DNA of 38,851 bases from Planctomycetaceae bacterium (GTDB lineage: Bacteria > Planctomycetota > Phycisphaerae > Phycisphaerales > SM1A02): the NCBI GenBank assembly GCA_947441435.1, contig CANETX010000005.1, forward strand, positions 1 to 38,851. Direction: 5' to 3'. Shown piece by piece: positions 9,201 to 15,263 of this stretch (its first letter is position 1; every line of letters starts with the position of its first letter). The position numbers and the translations under genes are program-made. The notes under the pieces are model-generated. The model ran no database searches, was not told the DNA's origin, and was given only the letters and a program-made list of their open reading frames with translations.

Positions 9201-10253
9201 ACACTGGTGAAAGCGGGGGCGCTCGATTCCCTCCACGGAACAGAACAGAGGGCGGCGATGGTCGCGAGCCTCGACGAGGCGCTCTCCGCAGCACAATCGA
9301 TGGCGCGTGATCGCGCGGCTGGGCAGATGGCAATGTTCGGGGTGGCCGAGGCGGTGGATGTCGGCGCCTCACCCCCAGAGACGGCGCATCCATTGCGCAA
9401 GGCGGATCCGTGGGATCGCATGACTGCGCTCAACTTCGAACGCGAAGTGATCGGGATCCATCTCTCGGGTCATCCGCTGGACTTGTGGCAGGAGGAGATC
9501 GCCTCGTTCAGCACCGCCGACAGCGCCCGACTCGGACTGGCGGCAACCGGGGCTCCCGTCATCGTCGTCGGAGTGGTCACGCGTGTGCGTCAGGTGATTT
9601 CGCAGCGTGGCACGCAGGCCAATCGTCGAATGGCCATGGCGACGCTCGCCGATCGCCTCGGCGCATTCGAGGCCGTCCTCTTCCCCGACACCTATGCGAA
9701 CTTTGGCGAGCAGGTGGTCGACGGCAAGGTAATCGTCATCGTGGGAAGCGTCGATCGATCGCGCGCAGAGCCGGGGATCATCGTTGATCGCGTGTATCCG
9801 ATTGAGGAGGCGGCGGCGCAGTTGGCGAGTGCGATCGAGATCCAGTTGACGGATTCGTCGGTCTCAGGGGAACCGAAGGAAGAGTTCGAACAACGGTTGC
9901 GGATGCTGCTCGGCGCGCTGCGGCAGGCAGCGGGCAGCGTCGCCAACTTGAAGGGGCGACCGGTCGAGGTGCTCATCGCGCTTGAAGTCGATGGCGGAGT
10001 GGCCATGCTCGCTCCGCATGCCATCCGCGTCGTGGCCGAGCGGCAGACGCTCAGGAAGTTGGCCGAAGCCGCAGGATCGGGCCGGGTAATCGTGCGCGGA
10101 GGATGGATGCCTCCCCGGAAAGAGCGCGAGCCGCGGTACGGCAGCGGGCAGTCAGGACCGTCCGGATCATCCGGCCAGTCCGGCCAGTCCGGCCAGTCCG
10201 GCCAGTCCGGCCAGTCATGGAAACAGCCGAGTGGTGAGCCAGTTCGTTCCTGA
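6288..10253 (+). CDS. dnaE: DNA polymerase III alpha subunit (replicative polymerase)
   Basis: This 1321-residue C-family polymerase is the chromosomal replicase catalytic subunit. The N-terminal PHP domain (about 1-215) keeps metal-binding motifs (HLHTEYS, TDHGNLYG, GIEAYV, DNDAHF), unlike the degenerate E. coli PHP, so a metal-dependent exonuclease is possible. The palm has the catalytic pair in YPDIDIDICQDG (about 456-467) and the third aspartate in KMDFLGLRTL (about 607-616). Helix-hairpin-helix (NRAGLETLVKAGALD) and OB-fold regions follow. The last 40 residues are a Ser/Gly/Gln tail encoded partly by a 9-bp tandem repeat. ATG 6288 shares its A with the upstream stop; GTG 6285 would add one residue. 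The 3' end overlaps the convergent pdxH gene by 39 bases. Confidence 0.97.
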   Translation: MAGEFVHLHLHTEYSLLDGGNRIDDLVARVKELGMTAVAVTDHGNLYGAVEFYEAARKAGIKPILGIEAYVAPDRDGREGDRRDRTATGVSDGGFHLVLLAQNIAGWRHLMKLSSDAFLNGFYHRPRMDKSTLAQWNGGLIAINGHLGSSIAHHLTNFARTGQPQHWALALDEARWHAQTFGPDEHGEPRFYIELQRHNDAQEQINPLLKQLAAELGLPLVADNDAHFLRESDYEVHDTLCCISMGRTKDAEGRHKYPPSLYVKSPREMAELFNKEGEAEALANAAAIAARCCVELPLGESHAPMVRVKIPATVASYERGDLTEWFKGYCRQFELEPFVGGSGQTSLDEARSGCDQALAMLSEAGLVWRYGPHGSTPAIRSRLDRELGILAAKGISAYFLVVWDFVNWARQHGIPATARGSGIGTMVGYVLGLSNACPEKYGLLFERFTDPDREEYPDIDIDICQDGRAAVLDHVREKYGHVAQIITFGRLKAKAAVKDVARAFGLSPTEGQRLSNLVPAELNITLERALEREPQLKAAYDEDPKIRAVIDHAQGLEDHARHAGIHAAGVVIATQPLETIVPLCRPTGGGAEAITQWDGPTCERAGLLKMDFLGLRTLSTIELAKRLIVAAIPERQRWAALGREREYDAGEARRGADPLDLDRIPLDDQRVLGLFRRAETTGVFQFESGGMRKLLVDMQPDRLEDLIAANALFRPGPMDLIGDFCQRKSGKQAVVPVHEVVDRLTAETYGIMVYQEQVMQVLHQLGGIQLRAAYTIIKAISKKKEEVINAARADFVAGAAARGLTESRGQELFDLIVKFAGYGFNKSHSTGYAIIAYQTAYLKTYFPAPYMAAVLSYESQAQKVEDWASYLDECRKVVWPDSTKERKHTGIEVKAPDVNLSGRDFSVVFAADEPHDHLHGHIRFGLQAVKGVGEGAITSLIEERDRGGPFKDLHDLCARLSSRVLNRAGLETLVKAGALDSLHGTEQRAAMVASLDEALSAAQSMARDRAAGQMAMFGVAEAVDVGASPPETAHPLRKADPWDRMTALNFEREVIGIHLSGHPLDLWQEEIASFSTADSARLGLAATGAPVIVVGVVTRVRQVISQRGTQANRRMAMATLADRLGAFEAVLFPDTYANFGEQVVDGKVIVIVGSVDRSRAEPGIIVDRVYPIEEAAAQLASAIEIQLTDSSVSGEPKEEFEQRLRMLLGALRQAAGSVANLKGRPVEVLIALEVDGGVAMLAPHAIRVVAERQTLRKLAEAAGSGRVIVRGGWMPPRKEREPRYGSGQSGPSGSSGQSGQSGQSGQSGQSWKQPSGEPVRS
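10171..10215. repeat. Five perfect 9-bp tandem repeats at the dnaE 3' end
   Basis: Five identical copies of CCGGCCAGT run head to tail, encoding repeated Ser-Gly-Gln in the DnaE tail; looser Ser-Gly copies precede them from about 10147. The last repeat ends on the first base of the pdxH stop codon on the opposite strand (10215-10217). Each unit is a multiple of three, so copy-number change would lengthen or shorten the DnaE tail without frameshift and would not touch pdxH coding. Confidence 0.95.
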
Positions 10254-10868
10254 GCGTCGATAGACCACGCGGTCGTGGATGCGGAAGGGATGCGCCTGCC
10301 AGAACTCGATCGTGTCGAGGGCGATGCGGTAGCCCCCCCAGTGCGCAGGGCGGGGAACGTCGCTGCCGTCGTACCGCTCGATCGAGGCCATGACGCGGCC
10401 GAGCAGCGTCTCGCGACTCTCAAGCGGTCGGCTCTGGTCGCTCGCCCACGCGCCGATCTGTGAGTCGCGCGGGCGAGTCGCAAAGTACGCATCGCTGTCG
10501 GCATCATCGAGTTCGGTGACGGCGCCGGCGATTCGAAGTTGCCTCCCGAGTTGATCCCAGTGGAAAAGAACCTCTGCCACGGGATTGGCTCGAAGTTCCT
10601 CTCCCTTGCGGGACTCGCGATTGGTGAAGAACACCGCCCCGTGCGCGTCGAAGGCCTTCAAGAGGACAGTCCGAGCCGAGGGAACGCCACGCGTGGTTGA
10701 TGTAGCGAGCGTCATGGCATTCGGATTGGGAGTGGGCAGTCGCCACGCCTCTGCGAACCATCGTTCGCATTCGGCGACCGGATCAACCGGAGGATGATCG
10801 AAGTCCATCGGCTGCGGGGTGAATGCCAGCGGCGGCAGATTTCGTGCCGACTCTTCGATGAAGGTCAT
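10215..10868 (-). CDS. pdxH: Pyridoxamine/pyridoxine 5'-phosphate oxidase
   Basis: This FMN enzyme of 217 residues oxidises PNP or PMP to pyridoxal phosphate, the last step of PLP synthesis and salvage. Family motifs are clear: SARTVLLK, FFTNRESRKGEEL (FMN and phosphate contacts), RPRDSQIGAWASDQS, EFWQ with RIHDR, and the C-terminal RLFP (usually RLxP). Length matches the family. I chose ATG 10868 because the protein then begins like other PdxH proteins; ATG 10889 adds seven residues and the frame is open further up. Neither has a strong ribosome binding site. It follows the NYN-domain gene by 46 bases on the same strand. The PLP product would serve, among others, the fold-type IV enzyme encoded upstream of dnaE. 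Confidence 0.95.
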   Translation of the reverse strand: MTFIEESARNLPPLAFTPQPMDFDHPPVDPVAECERWFAEAWRLPTPNPNAMTLATSTTRGVPSARTVLLKAFDAHGAVFFTNRESRKGEELRANPVAEVLFHWDQLGRQLRIAGAVTELDDADSDAYFATRPRDSQIGAWASDQSRPLESRETLLGRVMASIERYDGSDVPRPAHWGGYRIALDTIEFWQAHPFRIHDRVVYRRSGTNWLTTRLFP

Positions 10869-10914
10869 CGTTGACTTTCGCGAGCCCATCGGCGCAGGGT
10901 ATGAGAACCACCAG

Positions 10915-11490
10915 TCAGAGTTGGCGTGGACTGCGGCGGTCGTGCGGCTTGCGATGCGCTGGCCCCTCGCGTGAAGCTCGCTTGAGCGCCTCGAGGCTGG
11001 CTGGATCGGCGAGACCGAAGTAGGCCTTCCACGCCTCGACCTGTTCCGGCGACACCGTAGCCGTTCTTGGTCGAATCGCCCCGGCGCGGCCTTCGGACGA
11101 GGCTCGCGCGCGTCGCAAGTGATCCTGGGCCAAGGTCGCCAGAAACTCGTCGGCGGCGAGGACCCGACAGCGCCGACGGGACGCATGTTTCTTGACGGCG
11201 CGGTCGTTGGAGACGACGGTCATGGATCGAGGGGCGGTGCACGCCGTCACGAGTCGTGCGATCACCGCATCCGCTGACTGCCGGGGGCCGGAGTAGATGA
11301 ACTGCACCGCCCCGATGGGTCCGAGCGGTCTTCCGCGCGCCGCACCGTCGCACACGAGGCACACGACATCACTGCCGTATCGACTCCCATTGATGAGTTG
11401 CGCCAAGCCGCCCTCGTCGACCCCGGCGATCTCGGGGGGAAGCACGCCCGTGACATGGAGAGTGTTGTTGGCGTCGATGAGGACGGGCAC
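10915..11490 (-). CDS. NYN-domain protein, YacP/Rae1-like ribonuclease
   Basis: A 191-residue protein with a NYN (PIN-like) nuclease fold. The acidic residues expected to bind metal are in place: IDANNTL at the N-terminus, VCLVCDG, SADAVIARLV, VVSNDRAVKKHA and the DEFLATL region. The closest family by eye is YacP; in Bacillus the YacP protein (Rae1) cuts mRNA in the ribosomal A site. An Arg-rich helical C-terminus of about 60 residues follows. GTG 11490 is chosen because it puts VPVLIDANN at the extreme N-terminus as in the family, although no good ribosome binding site is seen. It leads into pdxH. It is divergent from the hydrolase/rpsU/rsfS cluster, so a link with ribosome function is suggested by both family and location. 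Confidence 0.82.
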   Translation of the reverse strand: MPVLIDANNTLHVTGVLPPEIAGVDEGGLAQLINGSRYGSDVVCLVCDGAARGRPLGPIGAVQFIYSGPRQSADAVIARLVTACTAPRSMTVVSNDRAVKKHASRRRCRVLAADEFLATLAQDHLRRARASSEGRAGAIRPRTATVSPEQVEAWKAYFGLADPASLEALKRASREGPAHRKPHDRRSPRQL

Positions 11491-11508
11491 GGGGTTGCCG
11501 GGGAGTCT

Positions 11509-11567
11509 CCCAACATTCCGAGCCGCTTGCCGTCGCCGAGGAATCGTGCTCCAATTGACGCCCCGCC
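11509..11567 (+). promoter_or_regulatory. 59-bp repeat, copy 1: promoter before hydrolase 1
   Basis: This segment matches 12632-12690 at 52 of 59 positions. It contains a sigma-70-like promoter: -35 TTGCCG (11527-11532), a 17-base spacer and -10 TCCAAT (11550-11555). Transcription would begin near 11562, only about 8 bases before the hydrolase ATG at 11570, so the message would be nearly leaderless. The -10 is weaker than in copy 2 (TCTAAT). It lies between the divergent NYN gene and hydrolase 1. The duplication is seen directly; promoter activity is inferred. Confidence 0.75.
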
Positions 11568-11569
11568 GG

Positions 11570-13135
11570 ATGATCACCCTTGCCTCGATCTTCCTCGCGG
11601 CTGCGAGCCACGGTTCAGTTCCCGAGACATCCGAGGTGCGCGAGGTCCGGATCATCGGGCCTGCGGGAGTCCTGGCGGGAACGCTGCTGCTGCCCCATTG
11701 TGAGCGTCTGGGCAGGTCGATGGCGGTCGTCTTTGTCACCGGCAGCGGACTGCAAGATCGCGACGAGACGATCTTCGGGCACAAGCCGTTCCGCGAGATT
11801 GCCGAGGCGTTGGCGGAGGCGGGGATCGCGTCGCTGCGCTGCGACGATCGGGGATTCGGGATGTCGACGGGGAACCCATCCACGGCCACAACCCTCGACT
11901 TCGCCGAGGATGCCAAGGCGCAAGTCGCATACTTGATCGATGAGGTTGGGTTCGATGCCGCGCGAGTCGGCCTCGTTGGACACAGTGAAGGGGGTCTGAT
12001 CGGCGCACTGATGGCCGCTGGCCCGAGTCCATCAACTGCATTTGCCGTCCTCATGGCGCCACCGGGAATTCCGGGACTCGAAGTGCTCGCAGGGCAGACG
12101 GAAGATCTCTATCGCATCACGCGCCGCGATCCGATGCTCGCCGGCATCGCGGTCGAGCGGCACCGTGAGGTGATGGAGGCGACCGAGGCGGGAACCGATG
12201 CGGCGGCACTGTTCCCCATGGTGCGCGAACTCGTGAGGGCACAGCTCGAGTGCAATTCGGGCACTCCCCCGGCTGACGCGACCGTCGACTCCGTCATGCC
12301 GGGAGCGATGGCGCAGCTGACGAGTCCGTGGATGAAGACATTCCTCTCGCTTGATCCCGCGACGGCGTTCGCGGCGTGTGCCGTCCCGACGCTAGCGCTC
12401 TTCGGGGGCAAGGACTCACAGGTGCCCCCTTCACGCAATGTGGCGCCGATCGAGGATGCTGCCCGCGCCGCACCCGTGACGCCGGAGATCGTGGTCTTCG
12501 AGGGACTCAACCATCTCTTCCAGCGCGCGCGCACCGGCTCGATTACGGAGTACGCCGCGATCAAGAGCGGAGTCGATCCAGAAGTCCTCGACCGAGTTAC
12601 CGAGTGGGTGGGCAGTGTGGCCATCCGGTTCCCCAACATTCCGAGGCGCTTGCCTTTGCCGAGGAATTGTGCTCTAATTGCCGCCCCTCCAAACCAAAAG
12701 GAATTCACGAGATGCCGATCCGAGTCAAGAGTCGTGGAAATGAAACAGCCGAGCAGATGCTGCGCCGCTTCAAGAAGTTGTGCGAGCGTGAGGGGATCAC
12801 CAAGGACGTCAAGAAGCGGCAGTACTACGAGAAGCCCTCCGAGATCAAGCGTCGAGCCACGATCCGGGGACCGCTTCGCGCGTTCTCGATGCGTGACTCG
12901 GGTGCCGGCGAGCGTGGCGGATTCGGTGGACCCAGCGCTGGCGGCTCTTCACGGGACCGCGGACCGGGTGGACCAAAGCGAGGCGGGCGGCCAACAGGTG
13001 GACGCGCGGGTGCTGGTCGGACTGGCGGCGCTCCCCGTCGCGGCGGCGCAGGCGCTTCGCGTGGACCGTCCCGCGGTCCGTCGCGCGGTTGAGCCGACGA
13101 TCGGGAGAGATGCGGCGAACGAAGCCCAGCATTAG
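11570..13135 (+). CDS. Secreted alpha/beta hydrolase 1, stop codon lost
   Basis: Residues 1 to about 350 are an alpha/beta hydrolase. They show a signal-like N-terminus (MITLASIFLAAASHG), an oxyanion region (FVTGSGLQDRD), the nucleophile S139 in GHSEGG, an acid in LFGGKDSQVPP and a histidine in EGLNHLF. It resembles esterase/peptidase-like hydrolases such as EstD; the substrate is unknown. It is paralogous to the gene at 13519. The paralog stops right after VWVSER, but here the matching point (about 12620) has no stop. The frame stays open for about 170 further Arg/Ser-rich codons through the second promoter repeat, all of rpsU and into rsfS. That extension is probably not a real domain. ATG 11570 is one possible start; GTG 11546 and TTG 11555 give longer signal peptides. 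A sequencing frameshift is an alternative explanation. Confidence 0.75.
   Translation: MITLASIFLAAASHGSVPETSEVREVRIIGPAGVLAGTLLLPHCERLGRSMAVVFVTGSGLQDRDETIFGHKPFREIAEALAEAGIASLRCDDRGFGMSTGNPSTATTLDFAEDAKAQVAYLIDEVGFDAARVGLVGHSEGGLIGALMAAGPSPSTAFAVLMAPPGIPGLEVLAGQTEDLYRITRRDPMLAGIAVERHREVMEATEAGTDAAALFPMVRELVRAQLECNSGTPPADATVDSVMPGAMAQLTSPWMKTFLSLDPATAFAACAVPTLALFGGKDSQVPPSRNVAPIEDAARAAPVTPEIVVFEGLNHLFQRARTGSITEYAAIKSGVDPEVLDRVTEWVGSVAIRFPNIPRRLPLPRNCALIAAPPNQKEFTRCRSESRVVEMKQPSRCCAASRSCASVRGSPRTSRSGSTTRSPPRSSVEPRSGDRFARSRCVTRVPASVADSVDPALAALHGTADRVDQSEAGGQQVDARVLVGLAALPVAAAQALRVDRPAVRRAVEPTIGRDAANEAQH
12632..12690 (+). promoter_or_regulatory. 59-bp repeat, copy 2: rpsU promoter
   Basis: This is the second copy of the duplicated element (52/59 identity with 11509-11567). 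It holds a good sigma-70-type promoter: -35 TTGCCT (12650-12655), exactly 17 bases, then -10 TCTAAT (12673-12678, 5 of 6 consensus bases). Predicted transcription start is near 12685, giving a leader of about 27 bases that contains the rpsU ribosome binding site. It sits inside the open frame that runs on from hydrolase 1. Confidence 0.82.
12712..13092 (+). CDS. rpsU: 30S ribosomal protein S21 with Gly/Arg-rich tail
   Basis: Residues 1-65 are a standard S21 (MPIRVKSRGNETAEQMLRRF, then KLCEREG, VKKRQYYEKPSEIKRR). S21 is a small-subunit protein near the anti-Shine-Dalgarno region, important for initiation. Typical S21 has about 58-75 residues; this one has 126. The extra 60 residues are almost only Gly, Arg, Ser, Pro and Ala, with RGG/GGR and repeated SRGPSRG, like RNA-binding RGG tails. 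The start is ATG 12712, with AAAGGA at 12697-12702 and 9-base spacing. It has its own promoter in the repeat just upstream. The stop overlaps the longest possible rsfS frame. A second frame, continuing from hydrolase 1, is open across the entire gene. Confidence 0.96.
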   Translation: MPIRVKSRGNETAEQMLRRFKKLCEREGITKDVKKRQYYEKPSEIKRRATIRGPLRAFSMRDSGAGERGGFGGPSAGGSSRDRGPGGPKRGGRPTGGRAGAGRTGGAPRRGGAGASRGPSRGPSRG

Positions 13136-13511
13136 TACGGCGAGCGCGAAGACAAAATCTTTCGCCGTCGACGCCGCTGCGCTCATGGCAGAACTCAAGT
13201 GCAGCGATGTGATTGTCGTGGATCTCGCGGAGCGATCCGAGATCTGCGACTTCATGATCATCGGCTCGGGAACGAGCCAGCGGCAGATGCGCTCGGTGGG
13301 CGAGGCGATTGCCAAGCTCGGGAAGGAGCGGGGGAGTCCGGCGTGGCGATCCGATGCCGACTCCGGCACCAGTTGGATCGTCTTCGACTTTGTGGATGTG
13401 GTCGTGCACCTGTTCGAGCCCGGGCAGCGCGCGTTCTACGACCTGGAAGGGCTCTGGTCGGACGCCCCTCGTATCCCGTGGCGCCCGGCATCGCCGGCGG
13501 GGAAGCGTTGA
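13110..13511 (+). CDS. rsfS: Ribosome silencing factor RsfS
   Basis: A 133-residue RsfS/Iojap protein, which binds L14 on the 50S subunit and blocks subunit joining when growth slows. Conserved features include the VVDLAERSEICDFMIIGSGT core, SQRQMRSVGEAI, the W in SPAW, DSGTSWIVFDFVDVVVHLF, and R-x-F-Y-D-L-E-G-L-W near the end. ATG 13110 is chosen, with GGGAGAG immediately before it; TTG 13089 overlaps the rpsU stop and would add seven residues. It follows rpsU by 17 bases and almost certainly shares its transcript. Pairing a subunit-joining inhibitor with S21 makes a small translation-control cassette. Hydrolase 2 begins 7 bases after its stop. Confidence 0.95.
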   Translation: MRRTKPSISTASAKTKSFAVDAAALMAELKCSDVIVVDLAERSEICDFMIIGSGTSQRQMRSVGEAIAKLGKERGSPAWRSDADSGTSWIVFDFVDVVVHLFEPGQRAFYDLEGLWSDAPRIPWRPASPAGKR

Positions 13512-13518
13512 GCTGACC

Positions 13519-14562
13519 GTGCTGGGGTCTGCCACGTTGGTGGTGGCCGTGGCGGTTGGAAGCGTTCCTACTCAATCAGAGATTCTCGAGGTCGAGGTTC
13601 AAGGACCCTCGGGGGTCTTGGCGGGAACTCCGCTGATCCCGGACACCGGCGATCCGTCCCCACTTGTCGTGGTCTTCATTTCTGGGAGCGGGCCACAGGA
13701 TCGCGACTCGACGCTCTTCGGCCACAAGCCCTTCCTCCAAGTCGCCGAGGCGCTCGCGGAGCGTGGGGTCGCGTCCCTGCGCTGCGACGACCGCGGTGTC
13801 GGCGCATCAAAGGGAGATCGTTCGAAGGCCACGTCACTCGACTATGCCGAAGACGCGAAGGCGCAGCTCAGGTACCTGATCGACGACCGCGGATTCGATC
13901 TTCGGCACGTCGGCATCGTCGGGCACAGCGAAGGGGGAATGATCGGCGCATTCTTGGCCGCAGGCCCGAATCCGCCGATCGCGTTTGCCGTCCTGATGGC
14001 GGGGCCAGGGATTTCAGGTGGCGCGGTGATCACGGGTCAGACCGAGGATCTCTTCCGCGCAGCGCGGGTGGATCCGGGTCTCGCGCGCGTAGCGGTCGAG
14101 CGCAACCGCGCACTGATCGACGCTGTGGGGGCGGGGGCTGGCGAGCCGGAAGTGCGCCCACTGGTGCGCGAGTTTGTCCGCGCGCAGATCGAGTGCGACA
14201 CCGGCCATGCGCCTGCGGAACCCGCCGTCGACGAGGCAACTCGCGAATTGGCTGTGGCGCTTGTGAATCCTTGGATGCGGAACTGGATACGGATGGATCC
14301 TGCTCCCGCCTACGCGAGGTGCGCGGTACCGACGCTCGCGCTCTTCGGTGGGGATGACCGGCTCGTCTCGCCCGAGCGCAATGTCGGCCCCATTGAGAAG
14401 GCGAGCCGGGATGCCCCCGTGAAGCCAGAGATCGTGGTGTTCAACGGGTTGAACCACCTGTTCCAGAAGTCGGGAAAGGGGACAGAGGACTACGCGGCGA
14501 TCAAGACCGGAGTCGAGCCAGAAGTCCTGGAGAAAATCGCAGTGTGGGTGAGTGAGCGCTGA
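13519..14562 (+). CDS. Secreted alpha/beta hydrolase 2
   Basis: A paralog of the hydrolase at 11570, 347 residues. Matching blocks are VVVFISGSGPQDRDSTLFGHKPF, nucleophile GHSEGG, the acid in LFGGDDRLVSP and the histidine in NGLNHLFQ. A short hydrophobic N-terminus (LGSATLVVAVAVGS) suggests export. The substrate cannot be told; esterase or peptidase-type chemistry is likely. GTG 13519 is the first sensible start after rsfS (7-base gap), so the gene is probably the last of the rpsU-rsfS transcript. Unlike paralog 1 it ends cleanly, with VWVSER and a TGA that is part of a palindrome shared with the trmB stop. Being downstream of rsfS, it may be the parent copy from which hydrolase 1 and its promoter were duplicated. 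Confidence 0.85.
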   Translation: MLGSATLVVAVAVGSVPTQSEILEVEVQGPSGVLAGTPLIPDTGDPSPLVVVFISGSGPQDRDSTLFGHKPFLQVAEALAERGVASLRCDDRGVGASKGDRSKATSLDYAEDAKAQLRYLIDDRGFDLRHVGIVGHSEGGMIGAFLAAGPNPPIAFAVLMAGPGISGGAVITGQTEDLFRAARVDPGLARVAVERNRALIDAVGAGAGEPEVRPLVREFVRAQIECDTGHAPAEPAVDEATRELAVALVNPWMRNWIRMDPAPAYARCAVPTLALFGGDDRLVSPERNVGPIEKASRDAPVKPEIVVFNGLNHLFQKSGKGTEDYAAIKTGVEPEVLEKIAVWVSER

Positions 14563-14576
14563 ACTCCGGGAGTTCA
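14560..14576. terminator. Palindrome containing the stops of two convergent genes
   Basis: TGAACTC and GAGTTCA form a perfect 7-bp stem with loop CGG. The first three bases are the stop of hydrolase 2 on the plus strand, and the last three are the stop of trmB on the minus strand. It may act as a bidirectional pausing or termination hairpin, but there is no T-run on either side, so the terminator call is tentative. Confidence 0.45.
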
Positions 14577-15227
14577 CGCGCCCCGCTTGGTGAGCGTCAT
14601 GGCCATGAAGGGGCGGCCCTCGCGCGCGAACTTGCGCTCGAAGTTGGTGCCAACAAGTTCTCCCGCGCTCGCCGATGGGGGAGCGACGAATGGACCGCGT
14701 GAAAAGAGATGCGCGTGCCGCTCGACATGCTCGACATCCCACTTCCAGAGGTCCTCATGGTCGGTCACGATGCGGAGGTCGCCGCCGGGGAAAAGAATCC
14801 GGTGGAACTGGGCAAGCGTCGCATCCTGAATGACCCGCCGCTTGTGATGGCGAGTCTTCGGCCAAGGGTCGCTGAAGTAGAGGTGGATGGTCCGGACACG
14901 CGCGTCGGGCATCCAGTGGGTGATGAACTGCGTCGCATCGGCTCGGAGCAGGCGGACATTAGCGAACGCTCGACGGCGCACTCTGTCGGCGGCGTACCGC
15001 CAGAACTCGGTGGCCCACTCAATCCCCAGGAAGTTCGTCTCGGCCTGCAGCACCGCCTGCTGCGCGAGGAATGTCCCCTTGCCGGAACCGATCTCAAGTT
15101 CGAGCGGCCAGGTTGGATTTGGAAAGAGCGAGCCGGGATCGAAGGGCCCCTGATCGAACGGGGGCAACTGCGAGAGGTCCAGCCCGTGCTCTCCGACATC
15201 CATGTTCTTGCCTCGGGCCAGGTCCAT
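14574..15227 (-). CDS. trmB: tRNA (guanine-46-N7)-methyltransferase
   Basis: A 217-residue SAM-dependent enzyme that makes m7G46 in the tRNA variable loop. The SAM site LEIGSGKGTFL is at about residues 44-54. It is followed by FLGIEWA, LRADATQF, the family signature YFSDPWPKTRHHKRR and the C-terminal TNFERKFAREG, which corresponds to the conserved T-x-(F/Y)-E-x-(R/K) motif. Length is usual. ATG 15227 is the longest start; ATG 15203 (ninth residue) has GAGG about 8 bases upstream and may be the real one. It lies after the zinc-finger gene on the same strand with a 36-base gap, and is convergent with hydrolase 2. Confidence 0.95.
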   Translation of the reverse strand: MDLARGKNMDVGEHGLDLSQLPPFDQGPFDPGSLFPNPTWPLELEIGSGKGTFLAQQAVLQAETNFLGIEWATEFWRYAADRVRRRAFANVRLLRADATQFITHWMPDARVRTIHLYFSDPWPKTRHHKRRVIQDATLAQFHRILFPGGDLRIVTDHEDLWKWDVEHVERHAHLFSRGPFVAPPSASAGELVGTNFERKFAREGRPFMAMTLTKRGA

Positions 15228-15263
15228 CGGGAATCCGTGCGAGTCTAGGAGGGGGAGCGCGAC

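Noticed and set aside
7803-9296. Long minus-strand open frame inside dnaE
   Set aside because: It mirrors conserved polymerase coding sequence; no motif or ribosome binding site supports it.
10141-10215. CRISPR-like or minisatellite array
   Set aside because: Units are 9 bp with no spacers and lie in frame in dnaE; it is a simple coding tandem repeat.
12376-12711. Upstream extension of the rpsU frame
   Set aside because: The extension overlaps the hydrolase in another frame, and S21 begins at ATG 12712 with a good ribosome binding site.
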